From contig JANHCV010000001.1 of NCBI GenBank assembly GCA_025594325.1, positions 2,542,001-2,606,000 on the forward strand: a DNA stretch of 64,000 nucleotides, given 5' to 3'. This DNA comes from Blastocladiella emersonii ATCC 22665. Lineage: Eukaryota > Blastocladiomycota > Blastocladiomycetes > Blastocladiales > Blastocladiaceae. The notes under the pieces were generated by a model, which was not told where the DNA came from, did no database searches, and worked only from the letters and a program-made list of their open reading frames with translations. How positions within the stretch are numbered: the first letter of the stretch is position 1; every line of letters begins with the position of its first letter. The position numbers and the translations under genes were made by a program. Positions 1 through 10,438 of the stretch are shown here, piece after piece.

Positions 1-338
1 GGCGCGGCCAGCAGGCGCGGACGGAAGGGTGCGAATGGACCACCGTCATGCGATCGTACCAAAGACGGCAGCGCCGATGAGGCCGAAGAACATGAGCAGC
101 TTGTCGGTGGTGTCGGCAAAGCTACGCGAGCGAGCGAGAGTGTCAGTGTGGGATGAGGCACGACACCACGGAGATCCGCGCACCGGAAGAGCTTGTGGAA
201 GGGGACGGGCGGCAGCGTCGGCGGCGTGACGGGCGCGTAGTCGACGCCCTTGTCAGCACCGTCAACGGCGGCGGACTCGGTCATCTCGACGTCGTCGCCG
301 TGCTTGCCTTCGGGGTCGGCCGTGGTCGTGGCGGCCAT
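1..338 (-). CDS. MDR-type ABC transporter, N-terminal fragment (runs off left edge)
   Basis: Predicted start of a full-length P-glycoprotein-like ABC exporter, of which about 72 residues are in the window. Exon 1 is 338-184 and begins MAATTTADPEGK; it encodes an acidic cytosolic leader ending VPFHKLFR. A 62-nt intron (183-122, GTGCGC...GTAG) leads to exon 2 (121-60), FADTTDKLLMFFGLIGAAVFG, which reads as the stretch entering the first membrane helix. A second donor, GTACGATC, follows at 59. The pattern VPFxKLFRFAD followed by a hydrophobic helix is characteristic of the MDR/STE6 group; this is family knowledge. The nucleotide-binding domains lie outside the window. The gene is head to head with an ABC-domain relic at 1033-1825, so the two may derive from the same ancestor. 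Substrate unknown. Confidence 0.75.
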   Translation of the reverse strand, partial: MAATTTADPEGKHGDDVEMTESAAVDGADKGVDYAPVTPPTLPPVPFHKLFRCADLRGVVPHPTLTLSLARVALPTPPTSCSCSSASSALPSLVRSHDGGPFAPFRPRLLAA

Positions 339-1032
339 GGCGGTGTAGGTTGCAGTTGAGCGGGACGGCTCGGAGCGGGAGAGAGAGCTCTCCGAGGGGG
401 ACGAGGTCGCCGCCATGTTGGTGCTTGCCTTGGCAATCCAGTGGCAGGGCGGGCGAAAGTGGGAGACAGCGAGGGGAGGGCCGTCGGGCCGAGATCGAGG
501 CCAGGAAGTCGAGGCCGCGGGTCGGTGGCCGAGGGTTATTCAGAAACCGCTGCGGGCAGAGTGCGATGATGCAAGAGGGCCTCGGGCGAGAACTGGAGGC
601 GTTGCTCGGCGATTGCGTAGAGTGCGGACGATGGCCGCGGTCCGTGTGCGGGGGCCTTGGCCTTTATGAAGAGAAAGAGAGAGGCGTCAACAGGGTGTGG
701 CCGGCCCTGCCACCAACTGAGCTCGGTGGCCAGGGAACCAGGGTCCCAGGGAACCTTCCTTGAAGATCGGACGTCCGCCGGATCAACACTCGACACCGCT
801 TTCGGCGGCCGCAGGGAATGAATCATTCTTCCGACCCGCCGCGGCCCCGCGCGAGCCGCCGGCTGGGAAGTCGCTTCACGTGTGGGCTGACGCCATAACG
901 TTTGCGCCACGTTGAACGCGGCCGGAGTGATTGTCTCGCGTGCGAGACATTTCCAGCGCCACTGCCCGCGTGACCTGACGCGTGATCACTTACACGCGTC
1001 GCGAAATTCCGCACCGGTCTATGACCACAACC
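339..1032. other. intergenic: 5' region of the ABC transporter
   Basis: No convincing gene. The open frames here (for example 350-763 on + and 536-910 on -) have no recognisable domain. The right end holds an ACACGCGTCGCG motif near 992-1003, one of several extended MluI-box-like sites in this window. It probably includes the promoter of the leftward ABC gene, plus DNA that replaced the lost 5' part of the relic to the right. Confidence 0.4.
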
Positions 1033-1825
1033 AGTGCCGACACCACTACGCTGGCTCGGACTCCTGCTGCGCTGGTACGACGTGGGCTCGGGTCGGGTCG
1101 AGGTGGACGCGCTCGACGTGCGGCAGTGGAACCTGCCCAACGTGCGGTCGCACATGGCGCTGGTCGGGCAGGAGCCGCAGCTCTTCTCCATGTCGATCGC
1201 CGACAACATCCGGTACTCGAAGCCCGACGCGACCATGGCCGAGGTGCACGCGGCGGCCGAGGTGTCCAACATCCACAAGTTCATCACGTCGCTGCCCGAC
1301 GGCTACGACACGCTGATCACGGGCGCGCAGGTTTCGGGTGGCCAGAAGCAGCGCATCGCCATTGGTACGGCTTTGCGCTCACGCCCGCGCCCGCGCCCTC
1401 GCGAGTTCGACCGCTAACTGACGCCTTCCCTCGCTCCCTTCCGCTCCCCGACCCTGTAGCTCGGGCCATTCTCAAGTCGCCCAAGATCCTGCTGCTCGAC
1501 GAAAGTACTGCGGCGCTGGACTCCGCGTCCGAGAAGGTTGTGCAGGAGGCGCTCGACCGCGTGTCGGCGGGCCGCACGACCATCACGATTGCGCACCGGT
1601 ACGTCTTTTTTTGAGCTCGTCCGCCTCGTGTCGACGACCCAGTTGCTGACCCTCCCTCCCCTTTTGCGTCCGAAACGTAGTCTCTCGACGATCCAGGACG
1701 CCGACCTCATCCTGTGCATGCGCGACGGCGTGGTCGCCGAGCAGGGCACGCACGACGAGCTGTACGCCATGAACGGGCTGTACACGTCGCTCGTCAACAG
1801 CCAGAAGCTCGGCGGCGGGCACTAG
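1033..1825 (+). pseudogene. 5'-truncated ABC transporter nucleotide-binding domain (relic)
   Basis: The C-terminal half of an ABC ATPase domain with intact splice sites. Recognisable sequence starts at 1061 ([11 protein letters not shown]). Exon a ends at 1364, exon b is 1460-1598 and exon c is 1681-1825 with a stop. Q-loop ([10 protein letters not shown]), signature (VSGGQKQR), Walker B ([12 protein letters not shown]) and H-loop (TITIAHR) are all present. The Walker A P-loop, which should lie just upstream, is not: at 1033-1060 a degraded match reads SADTTTLAR and is one base out of frame with the rest. No membrane helices precede it. Without Walker A it cannot bind ATP normally. I infer a recent 5' truncation or an incomplete duplication of an MDR-type gene, perhaps the neighbour whose start is at 338. 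Transcription is possible because the three exons still splice in frame. Confidence 0.75.
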
Positions 1826-1971
1826 GTGCTCTGCGTTCTTGTTCTGTATCCGTTATCTTGTGCGCGTTTTGTGACCGTTTTGGAATCAACACTAGCTCTT
1901 TCTCGGTAACGTCTTCGTGTTTGTTCCTCGGCGAGTCTTGACTTTGCTCGACTTGCACAGTCCGACAAGCG

Positions 1972-2010
1972 ACGCGACGCGACGCACCGTGCTCTTCTTG
2001 ATGGGAAAGT
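1972..2010 (+). repeat. degraded dispersed repeat, copy 1
   Basis: GCGACGCGACGC is followed about 20 nt later by TGGGAAAGTTGATCGCG. The same two blocks in the same order occur at about 2783-2825, and a weaker match at 2306-2342 has GCGTCGCGACGC then CCTTGATCGCGGGG. A shared CGAGGTTCCA block lies downstream of copies 1 and 2 (2100 and 2871). Confidence 0.4.
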
Positions 2011-2782
2011 TGATCGCGCCCACCGCGACACACGGCTGCTCAAGAGCAAACGGTAGGTAGAGGCAGCACGACCTGGACCGCGAGCACTGCTCCCAAGCAA
2101 CGAGGTTCCAAGCCTCGCACGTTGGTGGTGCGCGGCCACGCTGAAAACGCGTCCCTGTCCAACGACAGTGGACCCGAATCAGTCCCAACGCTTGCGACAG
2201 ACTCTTTGTATTGGTTTAAATCTGAGCGATCGTTCACTGCTTAGAAGCGTGCATTTAGCCCGCGCAGATGCTCTCGGAGCCGCGAGAAGCGACGGAACGC
2301 AGCCTGCGTCGCGACGCTTTTGATCGAAACCTTGATCGCGGGGTTCCCTCGAGGCTTGTCGTCGCTATCGCAAGCCTTCGTCACCTACGTGTTTGCAACC
2401 GCACTGCCCTCCGTCGGGGAGATAGTCGCACGGCCAACACACTCCCTTCGTGCCGCATCGATTGGAGAGTTACACATGTGCGAGACCCAAGAAAGCAGCA
2501 AGCTTGATACGTCGGCAATGACTACCGATGTGCAACACCACGGCGACGTCGCGCTCGAAACAAAGTCCTGTTGCAGCCAACCACTACCACGAGTGATGCG
2601 GATCATGTCTCTCGTGCGCTCGCTGGCCACGGGGCCGAACTGAAGCGTCATTGACCATGGACGCCAATCCCGCATCGATCACGACGCGACCGCGCACGCT
2701 GGATCGTTGTGCCGATCACAACCCGAGAGTTGACTCCCTGCTCGACAACCAGTTTTCAGCCCGTGAAGTCGCGCACGGAGTT

Positions 2783-2880
2783 TAGAAAAGTGACGCGACG
2801 CGTTTTGATTGGGAAGTTGATCGCGACGTTCATCCCTCGAGACGCGTCGCGCTCGACGACCACTCCCGCCCGAGGTTCCA
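2783..2880 (+). repeat. degraded dispersed repeat, copy 2
   Basis: GTGACGCGACGCG, then TTGATTGGGAAGTTGATCG, then GAGACGCGTCGCGCTCG and CGAGGTTCCAGCGCTTGCAC. It resembles copy 1 at 1972-2010 plus its downstream block at 2100-2121. I infer an old dispersed element or tandem duplication; I see no open reading frame or terminal repeat. Confidence 0.4.
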
Positions 2881-3684
2881 GCGCTTGCACGGAAAAACCT
2901 GATCATAGGGTCAACGCTTTAGCATTATCTGCATTACTAGAAGTCTCTCGCCTGCATGCAAGACCCGCCTTGCGAGTCGAGCAAGCTTGCTTACCGCGTC
3001 GCCAAAAGCCGCCGTTGCCGCGGCTGTTGAGCGAGATCGTGACGCGACTCCTCACTCTAGTCCAAAGCCAGCCTCATTCTCAATGACGAAAAGTGATCCA
3101 ATTCCATCGCTTGCGCGTATACATGACACGGCCGAGCTCGTAGCGCGCCCAACTTCAGCGAACGCGGGGCCGCAACCAGTGGCGGCACGACGCGCTTCGG
3201 CGCCGCAACTTTGGACCCTCGTCGTCAAGTTGAGCAAGGATCCCGAAGCGTCACCGCCGTCGCAACGCGGATCGCCGTCTCGCCGCGCGAAACCACAACA
3301 GCAACGACTCGGTCAGACGCGTGTCGCGCTTCCGCGTCGCCAACTCGTCCCGTTAAACGTTCCCCGCTGCCGAGGTTCCATCTCGAGGGCAACGCGCCGC
3401 GAAGGAGCGCGAGGGAGAGAGAGGGCGACGGACCTTCGCGACGGCGGCGGCGCTCCAACCTCACCGGTCATCGGTTGATCCCATCGTTTGCACTGCGGAG
3501 AGCGGAGAGCGAACGCTTCTGGTCGTGGTCACGACGGCCGTTTGCTGCACGACGCCAGCTTCTCGACGCCAGCTGCGCCAGCGCCACACACGCTCTGTCG
3601 GCTCGTTGGTCGTGTGGTTGGTTGGTGGTGCCTCACGCGGGCAGTCCGTGTGTGCGCCAACTTCTGGACTGGCGGTGCTTCGAC

Positions 3685-3700
3685 GACGCCAGCTGGCGTC
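3685..3700. repeat. perfect 16-nt palindrome within GACGCCAG repeats
   Basis: GACGCCAGCTGGCGTC equals its own reverse complement. It is followed at once by TGGCGTCGAG. Related GACGCCAGC copies lie at about 3549, 3565 and 3719. It could be a regulator binding site or a hairpin; nothing here decides. Confidence 0.6.
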
Positions 3701-4690
3701 TGGCGTCGAGCACAGTGCGACGCCAGGCGCTTGTGTTTGCTCTCATGCAAGCTCGCGGCCGTGTCATGCGAGCGAGCGCGAGGGCGAGGGCGAGGGCGGC
3801 GGTGCTTCCTCACCGCACGACGAGCAGCGGCGACGGGCGACCAACCGAGAACCTGGACCGCTCCACCTTCGAACGCTGGGCGAAGCGCGTCCATATCGCT
3901 GAGGGTGTCTAGCCCGAGGCTCCCTCAACTGGATCCGAGCGCGAGCAGCGGCGGCCATGTGAGAGTGAGATCGTCGCCATTGTCGCCGACGCGATGGAAC
4001 GATGAGATGGCGAACTGGGATGCCGCCGCCACTGACACTGAAAGAGCAGTGTGCTGGAAGGATTCTGCCGGCGCGTCTCGAATCACGCGGTGCAAGCGAG
4101 CGGCGTCGTGGCGGCGGCAGCGGCGGTTTGCGGGGGTGTGTGGTGTTGCGGCGCCGCCGCATGACAACGCCACAGCCAGCCCACGTACCCCCGGCAATAT
4201 GGGAGTGAGCGAGCGCGCGTGAGGGTGACGGCGACCGCTGATGGCAATTCTGATCCGACATCGCAGAGAGAGCCCGCACGCGCGCGCGCGTGTGTGTGGC
4301 GCCGGGCGTCCGTGACCTCTCTTCTGGCAGTCTCTGGCGGCGGCGCCTGACCGTGCTTGCTCGCCGGCCCACACGCTCACACCCGCGTGAGGGACCACAG
4401 CGGCCCATATGGAGGTACCCCGCCGGAATATGGGCGGGGATGCCTGCCCTCGTGCGTACGACGACGATCGCGCCCGCGTCCCTCGCTCGCCGCCCGTTCA
4501 AATACTCGTCGATCCCCCCGACCACCTCCTGGTTTCTGTTCCCTCGTAGAGAGTGTTCAGCTGCGCTGTTTCCCCCTTTCGACCGACCAACGAACCACCC
4601 AACCTCATAGACGACGGACCCCGATCCTGCCCACCGCGCACATCCTCGCTCCGTCACCCACGCCACCACCAACCAACAACCATCACCACC

Positions 4691-7185
4691 ATGACGGCTG
4701 ACGAGAAGCACGTCAACGAGAAGGCCGCCGAGGTCGAGGGCGGCGAGTCGAGTCTCGTCATGGACGCCGACTTCGAGGAGATGATCTCCAAGGTCGTGCC
4801 CACCACCGACGACACGTCGCTGCCGTCGTTCACGCTGCGTGTGTGGATCATCGGCACCTTTTTCTGCTTCATTCTCGGCGGTACGATCACCTTTTGTTTC
4901 TTTCTCGGCGCGGACTCGTTCCGCGTCGTTGCTCGTTCCGCGGCCGCATCATGACCGCGATCACGACGACGCGCGACCACGACGACCACCGCCTCGATCA
5001 CAAACCAACGAACAGCACCACTCACGTACCCCAAACCAAAACCATATAGCCATCAACACGCTCTTCCTGTTCCGCTCGGTCGCGTTCGGCGTGTCCAGCT
5101 ACGTCGCCATCCTGCTCGCGTACCCCATGGGCGTGTTCATGGCCAAGACGATGCCGTCGGTCAAGTTCAACCTGTTCGGCATCGAGGTCGACACCAACCC
5201 GGGCCCCTTCTCGGTCAAGGAGCACGTGCTCATCAACATCTTCGCGTCGACGGGCGCCTCGTCCATCTACGGCATCGACAACCTCGGCGTGCAGGAGATC
5301 TTCTACGACCTCGACATTGGCCACTTCTGGGGCATCGCGTTCCTGTTCTGCTCGGCCACGCTCGGTTTCGGTATCGCCGGCATGTGCCGCTCGTTCATCA
5401 TCCGGCCCAAGGCCATGATCTGGCCGTCGATCCTGCCGTCGGTCGCCATGTTCATGGCGTTCCACCAGGGCGACCTGCACTCGGCCATCGAGGAGGAGGT
5501 CAAGGCCGAGTCGGAGGGCAAGCACTCGTGGTCGCAGCTCAAGATGTTCGGCGTCGGCACGCTGGCCATGGCCATCTACACCTTCTTCCCGTCGTTCATT
5601 GCGCCCATGCTGCGCTTCATCCCGCTGCTGTGCTTCTTCTCGCCGTCGGACTCGGTCATGCAGAAGCTCGGCTCGCCGACGTGGGGTCCCGGCATCGCGT
5701 CGCTGTCGCTCGACTGGACGATTATTGGGTCGGGCCCCATGTCGGTCCCCTTCTGGGTCGCCGTCAACCAGCTCATCTCGTCCATCATCTTCCTGTGGAT
5801 CGTGACCCCGCTCGCGTGGCAGGGCAACTGGTTCAACCAGCCCGCGACGGCCCTGCCGCTCAACACGACGGGCCTGTTCAAGAAGGACGGCAAGTCGTTC
5901 AAGGGCGCCATGATTGTCGACAAGAACACGAAGCGCGTCGTCGACTCGCTGTACGAGAAGGTCAAGCCGATCCACATGTCGAGCCTGTTTGCGTTCGCGT
6001 ACATGGGCCATTTCGCGTCGCTCACCTCGTCGGTCACCAACACCATCGTGTGGCACGGCAAGGACATTGCCCGCCAGTGGCGCGCGGGCGGCAAGGCCGA
6101 CAAGAACGACATCCACTGCCAGCTCATCGACAAGTACGACGAGGTTCCCAACACGTGGTACTACGGCTTCTTCATCGTGACGGGCATCCTGACGACCATC
6201 GTCGGCCAGTTCTCGGGCCTCAACACGCCGTGGTGGGCCACCTTCTTCGCCGTCGCCCTGTCGGCGTTCGGCACGGTCCCGATCGCCATTGTGCTCGCCA
6301 CCTCGGGCATCTCGCTCTACATGAACGTGGTCTCGCAGTTCCTCATCGGCCTCATCCTGCCCGGCCAGCCCATTGTCATGATGGCCTTCAAGTGCCTCGG
6401 CGTCACGGTGTCGCTCCAGTGCCTGACCCTTCTCTCCGACCTGAAGCTGGGTCACTACATGAAGGTATGTGGCAGCTTGCTCGCGCAGCTTGCGCAGCTT
6501 GTGCGACGAAGCCAGGCACACTGACCGCGATCTCGTTCATATTTAGGTCCCGCCTCGCCACGTGTTCCTGTCGCAGCTGCTGTCGCAGATCATGGCCGTC
6601 TTCTTCTGCTACATCACGTACAAGTTCTGGATGCAGAACCCCGCGCACCGCGAGTGGGTCACGCTGTTCGGGTCCAAGGCCGCGACCAGCAACCAGTGGA
6701 CGTCGCAGACGCTCAACACGTACTACTCGGCCTCGCTCATCTGGGGCGCCGTCGGGCCCAAGCGCTTCTTCTTCGAGTCGTCGTACGCGCCCGTCATCTA
6801 CGTCGGCGTCGCCCTCGGCATCTCCCTCCCGATCGTGCTGCGCCTGTGCTACCTGTTCGTCGGCGGCCCGATCCCGTGGCAGCTCATCTACGCGCCCATT
6901 CTGCTCCAGCCCCAGGGTCCCTCGGGCAACCAGGCCTACCACTTTACGGGTTTCCTCGTCTCGGCCTTTTTCCAGTTCTACGTGTACCGCTACCGCTCGG
7001 CGTGGTGGAAAAAGTACAACTACGTCCTCGCCACGGCGTTCGACGTCGGCTCGGCCCTCACCTCGCTCTTCATCACGCTCGTCATCGAGGACCAGGGCAT
7101 CGCCTTCCCCGCCTGGTTCCTCAACTGCGTCGACACGGACGAGCAAAAGTACTGCGGCTACGGTGACTGGTGCCACATCGAGTAA
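4691..7185 (+). CDS. OPT family oligopeptide transporter
   Basis: A proton-coupled oligopeptide (or metal-peptide) importer of the plasma membrane, by family. Three exons: 4691-4880, 5050-6464 and 6547-7185, about 747 residues. The introns are 169 nt (donor GTACGATC) and 82 nt (donor GTATGTGG). Many hydrophobic segments are visible. Family marks are NPGPFSVKEH early on, GFGIAGMCRSFI, PLAWQGNWFNQP in the middle, and VPPRHVFLSQLLSQ at the start of exon 3, where OPT proteins carry a KIPPR-type motif. The C-terminus is short and hydrophilic (CGYGDWCHIE). The start is chosen for its ACCACCATG context and a normal-looking acidic cytosolic leader of about 50 residues. Substrate is not readable from sequence. 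Confidence 0.9.
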
Positions 7186-7652
7186 GATCGTTGTGACGTG
7201 GAGGGAGTCTTGTTTTGTGTGTTCGTTCGAGCACGAAAAAAAATATAGATGCAAGCTCGCTTTCTCATCGTAATTATCTTCGTGTGTTGTGAGCGCCGAC
7301 GTGTCGCTCGCTCGCGACGCCGAGTCTCCCTTCTATCACTCCTTCGAGCCGAGCTGTCATCTTCGGAAGTTTGACAGTCTTTCAGGATTGGTTTCCTGGC
7401 CGCCCACTGCGAGTGAATATGTAGGTGGTGGTGGTGCGCTGATCCGATCAAGGATTCGACGCGTCCTTCATCCGCGCGTGACGCTGAAACGGCCACGCGG
7501 CACGGCGGACCCGAGCCGACGACTCCCTTGTTTGCGCGCGTCACCGAGCTCTTCTCTTCCACACACCATGCTGCTCCCACGTTGGAACTCGGGCATCAAA
7601 CACGAACGAGGAAGAAACGAGACCATGTATACTATGAGTGGCCGAGTGAGGA
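7186..7652. other. intergenic between convergent OPT gene and Nudix fragment
   Basis: About 470 nt. It begins with the 3' region of the OPT gene, including an A-rich run at 7236-7247. I see no gene, RNA or repeat. Confidence 0.5.
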
Positions 7653-8034
7653 TCACATCCGCGCAGCGGGCATCGTCGGCGCCCACCGCCCGACCCACTC
7701 GCGGATCAAGATGCCCGCGATGCTGCTGGCCGGCGGCACAAACGTCGCACCAGCACCCGCGCCCGCAGTTCCCGCTCCCATGAACCGCGCGTCCGACGCC
7801 GCGACCATCCCGCGCACCTCGTCAGCCGTGAACCAGCGCGCCTCCTCAAGCTCGTCATCATGCAGCACCACGCGCTCGCTCTGCGCCTGGGCCATGCACC
7901 CGAGCATGAGCGAGTTGGGCATGGGCCACGGCTGCGACATGACGTACTCGACCTCGCGCACCTCGACGCCCGTCTCCTCGTACACCTCGCGGCGCGCCGC
8001 GGCCTCGAGCGACTCGCCGGGCTCCACGAACCCT
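7653..8034 (-). pseudogene. N-terminally truncated Nudix hydrolase (NADH pyrophosphatase-like)
   Basis: The frame reads GFVEPGESLEAAARREVYEE, the start of the Nudix box, then TGVEV. It continues with MSQPWPMPNSLMLGCMAQAQ and ends with FVPPASSIAGILIREWVGRW. SQPWPxPxSLMLGF and a VPPxxxIAxxLI tail are typical of the NudC/NPY1 group, which hydrolyses NADH. The N-terminal half (substrate-recognition domain, zinc ribbon and the YPR/DPVVI strand) should lie upstream, to the right. An in-frame TGA sits just before the box (about 8041), and the next 390 nt show no matching exon before the rightward gene at 8435. A splice acceptor (GACAG) is present at about 8034, so an unseen upstream exon is not excluded. 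I favour a truncated relic. Confidence 0.6.
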
Positions 8035-8434
8035 GTCGTTCACGACCCCGCCGGGTTGCGAGCGACATAAGTGGTCGGTGTTCGGGTGGCGGCGCGGTTG
8101 GGGAGAGGCACCAGCGCGTGGCAATCATCGATCAGTGCTCTCATCAACTCCCGCTTGCCCGCGTGATGCGTGATGCGCGACGCGCGGCCTTCCTGCACGT
8201 GCGGACTGTGGCCCGCGTGGGTCCGCTTGTGGCTGTGGCGCATGATACGATCTGCGGGGGCTATGAACCGTGCGTCACCGCGCCGGCGATTGGGCGCGGC
8301 GCTCGTGTGGCGGAGGCAGCTAGCCTCCTCCGAGGTTCCGCACTGCTCGAGCCCTGCTTTCTCTCTCTCCCCACCAAGAAACGCATCGTTCATCTCAGAC
8401 CCACGAAGCACTCTCTCATCCGAAGAACTAAGCA
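8035..8434. other. intergenic: promoter of the coiled-coil gene; no exon of the Nudix gene found
   Basis: About 400 nt. Searched on the minus strand for the missing Nudix N-terminus (CxxC zinc ribbon, YPRxDP) without success. The right end has a pyrimidine-rich stretch (TTTCTCTCTCTCCCC) before the start at 8435, as expected of a leader. Confidence 0.4.
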
Positions 8435-10438
8435 ATGACCGCTCCTCCGCCGCGTGGCGGCTCGCCGAGCCTTGCCATGCACCAGGCGCCGAGCCGGAGC
8501 GCGAGCGCGCACAGCATGCTGGACGCCGTGACGCTGCACGGCGACCTCGCCGACGTGCGGAACCAGGTGTCGGTGCTGCAGTCGCGGCTGCAGAAGGCCA
8601 ACGAGACGGCGCGGCACCTGCAGGACGAGAACCAGTTCTTCCGCGACGTACGTCCACGACCCCCGTGCACTCGACCCGCACCGCGTCCACCAGGCTCACC
8701 GAACCGGACCGGAACACGGCATGTACTGTAGCGGTATGCGCTCATCAAGAACGAGCTCGTGTCGGTGCAGCGCAACACCATCCACCTGCAGCAGCAGCTC
8801 AACTCGACGTCCGTGGCGCTCGAGGACACGCAGTCGAAGCTGTCGCAGTACGAGGTGCTGAACCTGATGCTCGAGGACAAGCTGCACAAGGCCCTCGCCG
8901 CCTTCGAGGAGCTGTCGGGCGAGTACGCGCGCGTGCAGATTGCGCTCGACGAGCGCGACGCCTACTGCCGCGCCCACCACGCCGCGCTGGGCTCGCCGCC
9001 CGCCATCAACCCGGCCGACGTGCCGCTCCCGCCGCCCACGCCCATGTCCATGTCCATGTCGATGGGCAGCCCGACCGCGCCCGCCGTCCCGCTCGACGAC
9101 GCCGAGGCCGCGCGCCGGTCCCGCGTCCAGGCGCTCGTCCACCGCTTCTCGCAGATCTCGGTCCGCGAGCCCGTGTCGCCCGCCATCGCGGCGGCTGCCG
9201 AGGGCGACGACCAGGCGTTTGCGGGCAAGGACTCGGCGTACTACTCGCGCGCGCCGCTCATCGAGGAGCCCGAGCACGACGACGCCGCCGCTGCTGAGCC
9301 CGCGTACAGCGACTCGGTGCCGTCGTCCACGGCAGCCAACCTGTCCGCGCCCGCGGCGCCCGAGCGCACGCGGTCGCCGCGGCCGAACCTGCGCGTGCAG
9401 ATCCCGGCGAACCCGGACGCGCAGCCGATCCAGCAGGTCGCCCCGCCCGCCTCTGCCCCCGCCGCCGGCGGTGGCGCGGCGACGAGCCGGTCGACCATCG
9501 ACTTCATGTCGCTCAGCATGGACGAGCAGTTTGCCGCGCTGCAGTCGGAGCTCAACACGTTCACGCCGGGCAAGCCCGACAAGGTGGGTCCGCGGCAGTC
9601 GATCCACGAGCTCGCGGCTGTCTCGCCGTCGACGCCGACGCGCGACCTGTTCACGAGCCGCCCGACGCCCGTCGCGGCGGCCGCCGCCGTCAACGCGCGC
9701 AAGATCCGCGAGGAGGGCGTGCGGCAGTCGTTCGATATCCTCAAGGCGCTCGGGTCGCTCGAGCGGCAGCTCGACATGATTACGCTCGCGCAGCCCGACG
9801 CGCGGCTCCCGCAGGCCCCGCCGCGGCCCGGGAGTCCGAGTTCGGGCAACGGTAGCAGCCCGCATGTGATCCCGTCGCGGTCGTCGTCGCGCGGCCCGCC
9901 CGGGTCGCCGCAGCTCGGCGCCGCGGTCCCGTCGTCGCCCTCGACGACGCGCCGGCGCAGCTCGCTCGGCGGCGTGCCCATGTACTTTGCCGCGGACGAG
10001 GACCGGTACCGCGAGTCGGTGGGCGGCGTGTCGGACGTGGCGAGCCGGTCGAGCCGCGGGTGGCCCACGTCGGCGCGCACGTCGAGCGACGACTCGTACG
10101 CGAGCGAGATGCAGGCGCAGCAGCATCAGCAGCAGTCCCAGACGGGCTCGTGGAACGGCAGCAGCAGCCTCCCACCGCCGGTCCCCGCAATCCCCGCGAC
10201 GGCGTCGTCGACGTCGCCGTCGACCCCGCACGGGTCCGGGTTCCTCGACGCGCCGTCGTGGGGCTCGGTGCGGTCGCACAGCAGCGACGCGGCGAGCATC
10301 ACGTCCCAGGACTCGACGGGCGCGCGGAGCGCGGGCGCCGCGCCGCCGTCGCCCAACGGGTCCGAAAAGAGGAAGAAGAAGGTCAAGCGGCCGCCCATGG
10401 TGACGGGCGGGCTCAACCTGATGCACGGCGGGTTTTAG
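8435..10438 (+). CDS. coiled-coil protein with long disordered tail, function unknown
   Basis: Two exons, 8435-8647 and 8732-10438, about 639 residues; the 84-nt intron starts GTACGTCC. Residues about 30-150 look like a continuous coiled coil rich in Leu, Gln, Glu and Asn (DVRNQVSVLQSRLQKANETA; later LEDTQSKLSQYEVLNLMLED). The rest is Pro/Ser/Ala-rich and probably disordered, with two short conserved-looking helical islands, FMSLSMDEQFAALQSELNTF and VRQSFDILKALGSLERQLDM. The C-terminus is basic (EKRKKKVKRPPM). No signal peptide or membrane segment. It could be a cytoskeletal or trafficking scaffold, but nothing identifies a family. Confidence 0.75.

Larger units (their letters stand above)
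1826..4690. other. 2.9 kb region without a convincing gene
   Basis: Short overlapping open frames occur on both strands (the largest are 3211-3912 on +, 3488-4222 on + and 3764-4711 on -). They are Arg/Ser/Ala-rich, change frame and show no domain, so I read none as a gene. The left half (about 1960-2900) is visibly less GC-rich and holds degraded repeat units. The middle holds GACGCCAGCT repeats and a perfect palindrome at 3685-3700. The right end is presumably the promoter and 5' leader of the OPT transporter: it has a pyrimidine-rich stretch, then ACCACCATGACG at the start codon, and two CGG(C)AATATGGG copies near 4191 and 4424. Confidence 0.45.

Noticed and set aside
3211-4711. Frames of 233, 244 and 315 codons in the gene-poor left region
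   Set aside because: They overlap one another on both strands, are low complexity and show no family signal.
5022-6521. 499-codon antisense frame opposite the OPT transporter
   Set aside because: Highly charged shadow of the sense strand with no domain; the sense protein is unmistakable.
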